Positions 1 to 10,800 of a stretch of 64,000 nt of DNA are shown here, in pieces. The stretch is taken from contig CM069457.1 in NCBI GenBank assembly GCA_035610835.1, positions 17,330,149-17,394,148 of the forward strand, in the 5' to 3' direction. The DNA comes from Ophiura sarsii (taxonomy: Eukaryota; Echinodermata; Ophiuroidea; Amphilepidida; Ophiuridae). The notes beneath the pieces are model-generated. The model was not told the origin of the DNA. It did no database searches and worked only from the letters and a program-made list of their open reading frames with translations. Each line of letters starts with the position of its first letter. Position 1 is the stretch's first letter. A program made the position numbers and the translations under genes.

Positions 1-86
1 GCATGCCATTTGTCTACCTCTGAACAGTGATGTCAGACGGTATCCAGGGGTTGAAATTAAACGAGAATCTTGAGAATCCATTCTCA

Positions 87-118
87 TAACCCCTTGAGAA
101 CTACCTGCCAATTGGACC
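87..118. repeat. Fragment of TTAA-type MITE family B
   Basis: The sequence taaccccttgagaactacct matches the left end of the family-B elements at 3759, 27009 and 28439. Only this end is recognisable; the rest is absent. Confidence 0.5.
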
Positions 119-1027
119 TTACAAGGGGCAATACATTACCTAGTGTTATATTTACCTAATTAGCCGACTCTAATTTTACTTATGGACTTTGCTAGGGAGT
201 ATAAAAGGGATATAAAAGAATAAAATGTGATGCAGCACTTCAAAAGGGGGGACTTTGCAGGTGAAGTCAATTTTGAGATTATTATGTGTACTCTCCAAGC
301 ATTTTCTAAGCTTTAAAATGTATCAAAATTTATCAAAATTTATCAAGGCATTCAGATTTATGAGTGAAAATGACTCCTAAATTCTTATTATTAGTTTCTT
401 TATATTTTTCTGTCCGTTTTCAATTATATCTTGAAAAACACACAGCAACAAAGTCCCCTTTGATGTGCTGCATTACAAATGGTCCTTCCAGAAGGACTAT
501 TAATCATAGACCAGGATTAAAGTTACACCCGGTGTCACTTGTTTTGTGCACACCTACCTACCCATTGGGTTTGGTTGGTGTCAATAAGATCCCCAAGTGT
601 ATTGACTGGTCTACAAATGTGACCAGTCGCGTCAAAATGGACATGTTGTCGGCAAACGCAATTGTGAGATAGAGACTAATATATTTGGTGAAATATAAAA
701 GAAAATAATAGAAACAAATATGCCTCTTCAAATCATATCTTGTGATTACAAAGTATGATTACCTTCAACATGGTATCATATCAAAGCATAAAATGTGATC
801 TTTAAAGTCATACAATAACTCAGAATTGACACGGTACTCCAACATGTCCATTTTGATGTGACGGGTCACAAATACTGAAGCTTTAACAATTGTGTGTGCT
901 ACCAGGATGCAATACATATCAGATTATTTTGATATGTAATAAAGGAAACCATCCCATATCCGTAATAATCTGTGCCTCTGTTTCGATAAAAGTGCTATAC
1001 TTTCATGCTTAGGCAATTAAAACAAGA

Positions 1028-1210
1028 AACCCTGTTCTACGGGCGAACGGACCTCAGGTTGGGTAGGTCAGTGGAGCATTGGTTTGGGGGTGGTCAAACT
1101 TCTTTCTTTTTTTAAATAAAAAATGTTGGTGAATTTTCGATCAACAATTTACTAAATTAAAATTTTAAAAACTCACAAAAATGGGTTGGTCAGGCCTGTA
1201 GAACGGTTTA
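1028..1210. mobile_element. MITE family C (TGTTCTAC ends)
   Basis: The left end reads ccctgttctacgggc and the right end gcctgtagaacggtt, which are inverted relative to each other. The interior is AT-rich with gaccgacc or ggttggtc motifs near both ends. Related copies are at 4007-4226, 16143-16376 and 23204-23800. There is no coding capacity. Confidence 0.65.
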
Positions 1211-1526
1211 CTTTCTTTGTTGCCTTCTCAGTACTAATATTGTAAATATGTAGATGCCCAAGTAATTCTGTATGCCCCATTCATCAAATTAAAACTTGTC
1301 ATAATCTGGTATGTTCGCCATTTTGTGTGTTAATTTGGCAATCGTAGAAATAGCTGGAAACTAATGCAGTTTTATTACAGTCACAGCAATTGATTGTACA
1401 ATTAAAATTGTATCAATCTATATTAATTATTAGGCCAAATAAAACAATATAGTAGTTTCTCGTCCTCGCGCGTATCCATTTTGGCTGCCGCATCAAGAAA
1501 AGGTTTTTTGTGTGTGTTTTTTTAAT

Positions 1527-1529
<3 letters not shown>

Positions 1530-1565
<36 letters not shown>
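1530..1565. repeat. Poly-T tract (36 T)
   Basis: An uninterrupted run of T. It creates a lysine-run reading frame on the opposite strand that is not a gene. Confidence 0.9.
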
Positions 1566-1895
1566 CATCGTCTTTTTCAAGACATTTTTGAAAATCCGAG
1601 TCATTTTCACAATCTGCACTTTTTCTCAATCGTGAAAATATTCTCCTTTGCAGTCTATGCACAGGTGGAGTAAATACTACCTATGACGCTATTATAAATT
1701 CTGTGATAAGTCTATCAAAATGCATCAAATCCTCCGCCATCTTGGATCGGTACTTTTGAAGAAGAAGAAAAAGTGCCGGCATCCTCCAATTTTTAAAAGT
1801 TCGGACGAGAAACTCGATTTTTTTTTACTTGGCCTTACTACTTTCGTTTTTCTCAGCCCAATAAAACCTTACCTTTACCGTACTAATATGTCAAC

Positions 1896-1962
1896 CATGA
1901 TGCATATGCATCATGATGCATATGCACTCATGATGCATATGCACTCACCCTGCATATGCACT
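1896..1962. repeat. Palindromic tandem repeat, catgatgcatatgca
   Basis: About four imperfect copies of a 16-18 bp unit built on the self-complementary core atgcatatgcat. No gene context is visible beyond the surrounding intron. Confidence 0.7.
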
Positions 1963-3204
1963 ACACCCTGTGTAGTACAACTGCACGCGTTGTGTCGTGC
2001 CAATCAGATGACCATCTTAATCAGTAAAATTGCTTTAAAATAATCTTAGAGGTTAAGTCCACATCTGAATTTGGATGTATTGAAAGATCATAACATACCA
2101 CAACTTATCCTTGAATTTGAAAACATTCGATCAGTGCGTTTAAATATGTGCGAAGTTGGAAGACAGAAATGTTGCCATATTTTTGGTCAAAGCCGTGTGT
2201 ATGTACAGGGAGCTGAACCCAATCGTGTTTGGTAAAAATGCATTGTTAACGGTAAATTTGACTGCATATGTTTGTACTGTGTGGTGCATATTTTTCTGCA
2301 ACCGACCCAAAGAACCCTGAATAGCTTCACCCAGACCTGACCAGACAAAATGGTATTTCAATTACCAAATCCTTAACCCAACCTGATGAATTTGCTCCAT
2401 ATTGGTGCGATCTATATCGATTCTGAAATTACTATCTAATCACAGGGCTGACCTTCCTCAAGCAAAGTCAAATTTCCCACGATTAAACAAATTACGCACA
2501 AAATGGCTCAATATCCCTCCCAATTTCCAAAATGCCCTCCAAATGGCAACATTTTCCAGGAAGAAGCTTCTAAGCTTTAACATTTTTTCCCTTCATGCCG
2601 GTTCTACCTGATCCAAGTACTGTATTATGACCTGGTCCTACCCAACTTAGAAATGAGTCCTCTGCCCCCTCCCCTGAGAATCAGGCCCAAACCCAGTCTG
2701 AACCGCATGGCTGCGGAAAATGGGGAACTCAGGAACCTAGTTCCCGGGAAATCTTGATTTTGGAAGGAACTTTTTGGTTTCGGAGTAATTTTAGGTATAA
2801 AGAAGGGACATTTTCTCCATGATGAAGGGACATTTTTAGAATTAGGTTACTTGGAAATTTGCATTTTTTTCTACTGATTCTGACTTGGTCTAAAAGTCGG
2901 TTTTAGGGCACGACATACGTCTTCAGTCCCACATATTATACCTCTACTACCCGCTACATAGTGGAGTCACACTTCTTAGGACATGTTGTGAAGTCTAAAT
3001 AGGTTTCTCATTTCGCATTTCAAATTGATTTGAAATGAGAGAAAGTGTTATCTAATGTTAAACAAAAATAATAATAATAGTAGTAGATTTGGGTAAAATG
3101 CTTTATAATTATGGAAGCTTGTTGCTATGTGTGTTTGGCCTGCTGCTTTTGAATATGTACATGTGAACGCTGAGGTGGAATGTGTGTGTGTTCTTGAAAT
3201 TTGC

Positions 3205-3453
3205 TTAACCTTTTTCACGCTGCTATTGGTTTTACCATATACAAAACAGATTTTTCAGAATCCTTTCCCACCTTTCAAAGTCTATCTCAAGGATTACTGA
3301 ACCAATACTAGGCATGTTTGTACTTATTTTTTAATGCATTTCTCATGGTGATTCTAAATTTTGTAAGGAAATTCAATAATTTTGACTTTTTTGAAACATT
3401 TTGTGAAATTTTGGAATGTCGTCTGCAGACGCCTGCCGCATGGAAAGTGTTAA
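3205..3453 (-). mobile_element. TTAA-type MITE family A
   Basis: A short inverted-repeat element of about 249 bp with TTAA at both borders. The consensus left end of the family is ttaacactttccacgcggc and the right end is its complement. A strongly conserved internal motif, gcgtctgcagacga, contains a PstI-like palindrome next to one end. This copy is in the orientation where that motif lies at the right end. TTAA borders and termini that begin CAC or CCC after TTAA suggest mobilisation by a piggyBac-like transposase (inference). There is no internal ORF. Confidence 0.75.
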
Positions 3454-3758
3454 GATGTTTGTCTCTATGTTGCATGCTTTGCAGGGATGTGCATTCTTCT
3501 AGAAAATTGAGATGGTTCATTCCCTTCCATTCTCTCTTCATCCTTCCTTTACCAACCAACCAACCATCACTTTTTTCTTCTTCAACATTATCAGGACAAA
3601 CAACATTGTTGTTTATATTGTAATTGATTTTAATCAATAAAATGACTTGTTAACAATATACCAACAGTCTTATGCAGAAAGGTTACAGTATTTCCTGATA
3701 ATTATAACATTTTTCTAAAAGAATGAGCATCCCTGGAAAATGTTGTGGTCTTCTTTGC

Positions 3759-3973
3759 TTAACCCCCTGGGCACTACCGGCCTATCTTACAGTGGTTCTG
3801 ATTGGTTTATTGCAAGATATACTCATTTGAATAGCCAATTAAAATGCATCTTGTAAAATATTTCACTCCAATCTTTATCAGGGATACAATTATTCTAACA
3901 CTGTCCCTGATTGGTGCAATAAATGATGTATCTGTCTTTCTGACCAATCGGCCAGTAGTTCTCAGGGGGTTAA
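3759..3973 (+). mobile_element. TTAA-type MITE family B
   Basis: About 215 bp with borders ttaaccccctgggcactacc and ggccagtagttctcaggggg followed by ttaa. The interior contains ccaatcag and ctgattgg boxes in inverted positions, so the element can fold over most of its length. Other copies are at 20324, 27009, 27510 and 28439, with a fragment at 87. Confidence 0.75.
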
Positions 3974-4006
3974 ACATCCAGTTTATGCATTAGACGATGG
4001 AAGCAA

Positions 4007-4226
4007 AAACACCTGTTCTACAGACCCGACCGACCCAGTTTTGGTTTATTTTTTGAATTTGAGATTTTGATAACAAATGTTTACAAATATTTTTGGACAT
4101 CTTTTTATGAAGTTTTGAAAATTATTGAAGATTTGTTGGCATTTTTTGAAAATTTACCGAAATGTTGAAGAAAAAACCAACCCAGACCGACCACCCTACC
4201 GAGAGGCTCGTTTACCTGTAGTGTAA
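4007..4226 (+). mobile_element. MITE family C
   Basis: The left end is acctgttctacagacccgac. The right part carries accaacccagaccgaccacc and ends near cctgtagtg. This is the same architecture as the copies at 1028 and 16143. It is non-coding and sits in the presumed striatin intron. Confidence 0.6.
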
Positions 4227-4712
4227 TACAGGGGGATTTTTTGTCATCACTTAAGTTCTAGTGGTACACAATCAAAGGCCTGTTGTCAATATTAATCATG
4301 ACTTGGTCATTCTACACAGAGATCAAATTAAAAATGAAAACAGTCATGTATGTAAGGTAAAATATCTACATGCATAATGCAGAACTTCCATGAAATAAGC
4401 GACATATCACTAACATGTACTATCCTCTTTGAAGGTACATTATCATTACATAGTTTTCCAAATTCATGGGTTTTCATAGAGAATCACATACTACTTTTCT
4501 TATAGTGGACTGTACCATCATAAGAACAATTCATATACACATAATGACCAACTGAAATGGTAGGATATGCTAATACATAGCCCACACTCCTATGTCACAT
4601 CAGACACATGTAAACTTTGGTATTGGTTAATTAACAAATTGCCATCATTTTTAGCCACTTTAGCTCTAACTTCCAAAACATAAAACTGATACATTGCTAT
4701 TTCTTTACACAG

Positions 4713-4841
4713 GTCCCAAAAAGACTGCCCTCCAGGCTATGTTAGCAAACCTTGGCACAGATGATGATTTATCACAACAGCAACAAGCGGGACAGATACA
4801 GCAACGAAATGACGGGGATGTCGATATGGCGGAAGATGGAG
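4713..4841 (+). CDS. Striatin exon a (linker)
   Basis: The acceptor is ctttacacag and the donor is gtaggt. The exon enters with one base of a Gly codon supplied by the previous exon and leaves in phase 1. It encodes PKKTALQAMLANLGTDDDL followed by a Gln-rich stretch and DVDMAEDG. The first part corresponds to the conserved striatin segment just before the acidic linker. It is the source of the decayed copies at 4905, 5228 and 5679. Confidence 0.85.
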
Positions 4842-7800
4842 GTAGGTGTTATATGGTCGGAGGCTTGAGGTGGGTGAGGTTGAGGAAGAAGGTGGAGGGG
4901 CTTTGCACAGATGCTGAATCACAACAGCAACTGGCAGGACAGATACAGCAACGATGATGATTAATCACAACGACAACCAGGACGGGAAAAAGAGGGCAAA
5001 ATGGCAAGCTCCTTTCCGGGAAATGTTGCCATATCGCGGGAAATCCCCCCTCCCCAAGACACCCCGTCGCCGCTAAAGCAGCGGGAAATCCAAATTTGTT
5101 GAATTTCCCTTGCCGGGAAACTTTGCATTTTTTCCAGCCCTGACGACAACAGCAACAGGTTGGCCACGAAAGGTGTGGATTGTAATCAGTGAGGTTTAGG
5201 GGTAGTGAGGGAGGGGGCTCAATACTACTGATGATGAGCTATCATAACAGCAACAAGCTGAACAAATAATAACAATAATAATGGAAATTTATAAAGTGCT
5301 GGCATCAACCGCAAGCGACATTCGTGGAACTGCGCTTCACTGCATAACAACCAAAATAACATAAAAAGACATTATACTAAAATACATAAAAATATACAAA
5401 GATGAATAGAGTTACATCAAGCAAATGTTTCCGAGTACAAATATATTTTCAGGTTTTTCTTAAAAATATGTTTCGAGTTTGAAAGTTTAACATATTCAGT
5501 CAAGCAACAACGAATACAACAAAGAAACTATTAGAATGTTGATATGGTGACATGTGGAGGAAGGGCTGTATTTGAATCATGGGGGTTAGTAAAGAGGAAA
5601 GGAGTGGAGAAAGGAATGGAGAGGGAAGAGGGGATGGGGAATGACGAGAAAAGAGGGGGGGGGAGGGGAATGCTACAGATGATAATATGTCACAACAGCA
5701 ACAGATGGGACAGATACATCAACAAAACTATGGGGATGTCGCTATATATCAGACAGAAGATGGAGGTGTGTGTGTATTGTAATTAACAAGTTCCATTGTT
5801 ATGTTTCAGATGTGAATGGACCCCCACCCTTTGGTAGACAACAACAACGTCCTATAATGCCTGGTATGGGTGATGAAGAAGCTATTGAAGCAGCATTAGG
5901 CCTGGGAGATCTTGCTGGGCTCACTGTAACCAATGAAGCTGACCCACTTTGTTATGAAGTAAGTAGCGATTGACAACCTAGAGTCATAGCTCACACGTTG
6001 AATCTGTATAGATATACCATCACTGACGCATGTCAATTTGGCATCACTGATGTCAATTTGGTATCACTGGTGTCAATTTGGCATCACTGATGTCATTTTG
6101 GCATCACTAATGTAAATTTGGCACCACTAATGCCAGTTTGACATCACTGACACCAATCTGGCATCAATGACACCAATTTGGCATTACTGACACCAATCTG
6201 GCATCACTGACACCAATTTGGCACCACTAATGCTAATTTGGTTTCAGTGAAACCAGTTGGCGCTAGTGATGACATTCAATTCCATATGACGCCAAATATA
6301 GGAAAATTACTCTGTTTCATTTCTTCTAGTGATTCTTGCATAGACCAGACTTTGGTGAGCATCTGTGGACTCTTTCCAATAGTGTATATTAAAAAATTAA
6401 ACGTTTAAGAATCAATGTTATACTAGAGCTACTCTACACTAGTCCAATACACCCATGTGCACATAATTGCTCTTATTTTTTTAGATGACAACATAGTTCT
6501 GCAAAAGATAGATTTCCAATAGCACATTGAAAGTAACTCTCCCTCACACCCAATTTTCTTTCCTCTTTTTTTAGGTGACGGCTAACAAAGAAACTTTCCG
6601 CAAGACATGGAATCCCAAATACACGTTGCGCAGTCATTTTGACGGCGTGAGAGCGTTGGCATTTCATCCGTACGAGACTGTACTTATAACAGGATCTGAG
6701 GATCATACGCTCAAATTATGGAACCTACAGAAAACTGTACCGGCTAAGAAGTAAGTAGCGCTGAAGAATGTAACCATTTACCTCCCACATGATGGATAAG
6801 GGGTCACACTGCTAATTAGAGCTCCATAGGGATATGTCCAAAAATACAGTTGATATAAAATTCTGTTTTAGACCACTAAATTTCGAAATTGGACCTTGTG
6901 ATTTTTTCTTAAAGATGATCACATTTTCTCACCAAAAAGTGCAGAAAATAGGTAGGTTAGCCTGCTTGATTTTCAAAAAAACAGCGATGTAGTAGACAAC
7001 ATCTCTGATGAGCTTGGACATGTCACCGTAATCCCCAATGTTTCCAGTAAAAAGCACAAATGTGATGCGATCTGTGAAAACCCATCGGATGTCGCAAAAT
7101 GTGAAATAAGGATTATGGGTAAAATAAAAAAATAAAATAAAAAAATAAAACTTTTATTTTTATTTTTTCATATTTTGTTTAAAAAAATAATTTCTAATAC
7201 TGTATATCATCCCCTTTTATGAAATTTCACCTTCAAAAACTTACTTCAGTCACTTTTCTAATTAGCCTTATAATGTTACTATGTATTGAACTATGTATCT
7301 TTTATGACCTGTTTTCATGATTTCTTGTTTTGTAGCTTTTTATGACATCACAACCATCATTCACTCATAACTTTTTTTGTAGTGATCGTAGAAAAATGAT
7401 CAAAACAGTTCTGTAATCAGCACAGATTTTTTTTGTTATGATATAAATATCTCCAATATGAAAAATCCCGACATGTGGCGGGTTTTCACAGATCGCATCA
7501 CAAATCTGAAAGATCTCTCAAAATTCACCTAGATGATATTCACATTTTATAGTCAGGGTGCATGTAGGTGATGTGCCATTAATCATAATTAATCAAAAAT
7601 CCTAGGCATTTACGCAATTGTATTACTGTCAAGTCTTTTAAATTGAGGATTTTGTCATGCATACTTTCTGATTCTAGTTTTAAACACCGTCCTTAAGCGT
7701 AGGGATACCCCATTTAGTGTAGTGCACCTTTAAGGCTTCTTAGTACCAATATGGTGTCCGCCTATTCCATCCAAGGACAACTGATATGACGATGACAATG

Positions 7801-10800
7801 ATGACAGCGGCGGTCCTTATTTCAAAAGTCACTATAATCGTTTTAAAATGTTTTGAAAAAATAAGAACATGCTTGGACAGAAAAAAATTATTCCATTACC
7901 AAACTTAAACAATTACAGCTAGCTGCCTTCATTGATTAATAGTGTATGCATTTTTTAATTGTATAAATCATGTTAATGACTTTATTATTGTTTTATTTAC
8001 AGGACGGCATCACTAGATGTTGAACCTATATACACCTTCAGAGGTCACTCGTAAGTATGGTCGATCATTCAATAGGAACCAATTTGTAAAAATAAAATGT
8101 TTTAAGTATTAAAACAACAGGACTGTGACAGTGAAATTCTGAAATAGTGGATAGCATGTACTATATGACACCATCCCCATTTATACTGGGATACAATAGA
8201 TAATACAGTCATGGATGGGGAGGGAGGTTTATGCTTTGCCATATTCTTGAGTGCTAGTGTCTGAGCTCTTGCTGCCATCAATAATGCCATCAATGTAACT
8301 GTCTTACTGTCTTGAAGGTTACTGTCTTATAATTAGGAGTTATACTTTCAGAGTTATAAGCACATTTATTACCTGGTCAGTTACTATTTTGATGACTGTA
8401 TATAAAACGTAATTGAGACTTTGTAAAATGGAAAAACTTAGCATAAAGAACCATAATATCATGTAACTCATTTATAGAACACCATCATGAATTTACCTCC
8501 ACATGTTTCTCCATCTACAATCACCCACACAAATTGTCTACAAGTTATGTAAAACGTGGGGTTTTTCTTTCTTCTTCTTTTGTATATAAAGAGCAAATGT
8601 GAACAATAGCTCAACAGACATTAACAAACTTAATGAACTGAGTGATTACAAATCAAACTGGTAACTCTCAACAGAGAGCTCTTATGGGCCAATCAATTGG
8701 TTCACTGCAACTCAGAATATAATCAAAAGTAAACACAATTGGGCTGGTTAAAAATCCAATGAAGGTGGCGTGGGACATTAATAAGATAAAAGCCCGCACA
8801 TATGGAGAACAACATCAAAAATATAAATAAGAGAAAAAATAAATAACTGGAGGTCATTGACATCGAGAGAGCTTGAACAACAAACTCTGAAGAGTTGGAG
8901 AGAAGGTTTCTCTGTTCACATGACACTTAAAAGATTGGAGTCCTTCCTCTAGGATGTTGCCAACAACATTGTCTGGAAGACTGTTCCACAGTGGATCAGC
9001 TGTATGAATGAAGCTTCTGTTAACTAGTGTAACTGTTGATATTGTGTTTGCTTGCATTTTAGTGGTCCAGTTTTAAGTCTTGTGATTAGCAGTAATGGGG
9101 AGCAGTGTTACAGTGCTGGTACAGACGCTTCTATTAGATGTTGGAATATCCCAGGATCCAATATAGACCCATATGATTCATACGGTAAGTTAGACTAGGT
9201 CCCCGCGTCCCTCTATAATGGGGAGCAGTGTTACAGTGCTGGTACAGACGCTTCTATTAGATGTTGGAATATCCCAGGATCCAATATAGACCCATATGAT
9301 TCATACGGTAAGTTAGACTGGGTCCCCGCGTCCCTCTATAATGGGGAGCAGTGTTACAGTGCTGGTACAGACGCTTCTATTAGATGTTGGAATATCCCAG
9401 GATCCAATATAGACTCATATGATTCATACGGTAAGCTAGACTGGGTCCCCGCGTCCCTCTATAATGGGGAGCAGTGTTACAGTGCTGGTACTGACGCTTC
9501 TATTAGATGTTGGAATATCCCAGGATCCAATATAGACCCATATGATTCATACGGTAAGCTAGACTGAGTCCCCGCGTCCCTCTATAATGGGGAGCAGTGT
9601 TACAGTGCTGGTACAGACGCTTCTATTAGATGTTGGAATATCCCAGGATCCAATATAGACCCATATGATTCATACGGTAAGTTAGACTGAGTCCCCGCGT
9701 CCCTCTATAATGGGGAGCAGTGTTACAGTGCTGGTACAGACGCTTCTATTAGATGTTGGAATATCCCAGGATCAAATATAGACTCATATGATTCATACGG
9801 TAAGCTAGACTGGGTCCCCGCGTCCCTCTATAATGGGGAGCAGTGTTACAGTGCTGGTACTGACGCTTCTATTAGATGTTGGAATATCCCAGGATCCAAT
9901 ATAGACCCATATGATTCATACGGTAAGCTAGACTGAGTCCCCGCGTCCCTCTATAATGGGGAGCAGTGTTACAGTGCTGGTACAGACGCTTCTATTAGAT
10001 GTTGGAATATCCCAGGATCCAATATAGACCCATATGATTCATACGGTAAGTTAGACTGAGTCCCCGCGTCCCTCTATAATGGGGAGCAGTGTTACAGTGC
10101 TGGTACAGACGCTTCTATTAGATGTTGGAATATCCCAGGATCAAATATAGACTCATATGATTCATACGGTAAGCTAGACTGGGTCCCCGCGTCCCTCTAT
10201 AATGGGGAGCAGTGTTATACAGTGCTGGTACTGACGCTTCTATTAGATGTTGGAATATCCCAGGATCCAGACCCATATGATTCATACGGTAAGTTAGAAT
10301 GGGTCCCCGCGTCCCTCTATAATGGGGAGCAGTGTTACAGTGCTGGTACAGACGCTTCTATTAGATGTTGGAATATCCCAGGATCCAATATAGACCCATA
10401 TGATTCATACGGTAAGCTAGACTGAGTCCCCGCGTCTCTCTATAATGGGGAGCAGTGTTACAGTGCTGGTACAGACGCTTCTATTAGATGTTGGAATATC
10501 CCAGGATCCAATATAGACCCATATGATTCATACGGTAAGCTAGACTGAGTCCCCACGTCCCTCTATAATGAGGAGCAGTGTTACAGTGCTGGTACAGACG
10601 CTTCTATTAGATGTTGGAATATCCCAGGATCCAATATAGACCCATATGATTCATACGGTAAGCTAGACTGAGTCCCCACGTCCCTCTATAATGAGGAGCA
10701 GTGTTACAGTGCTGGTACAGACGCTTCTATTAGATGTTGGAATATCCCAGGATCCAATATAGACCCATATGATTCATACGGTAAGCTAGACTGGTTCCCC

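Larger units (their letters stand above)
1..4712. other. Presumed striatin intron, 5' part; no exon found
   Basis: This 4.7 kb precedes the first recognisable striatin exon and most likely belongs to the intron before it. I found no segment that matches the missing striatin N-terminus (coiled coil or calmodulin-binding region) with flanking splice sites. It holds the MITEs listed separately (87-118, 1028-1210, 3205-3453, 3759-3973, 4007-4226), a poly-T tract and a small palindromic tandem repeat. The remaining sequence is AT-rich with only short, poorly composed reading frames. Confidence 0.6.

Noticed and set aside
1413..1619. Lysine-rich minus-strand ORF
   Set aside because: Created by the poly-T tract; no other protein-like feature.
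10222..10425. Open frame of 67 codons across two array units
   Set aside because: It starts out of frame with the exon and becomes in-frame only through local indels. It is a product of the repeat, with no acceptor and no independent support.
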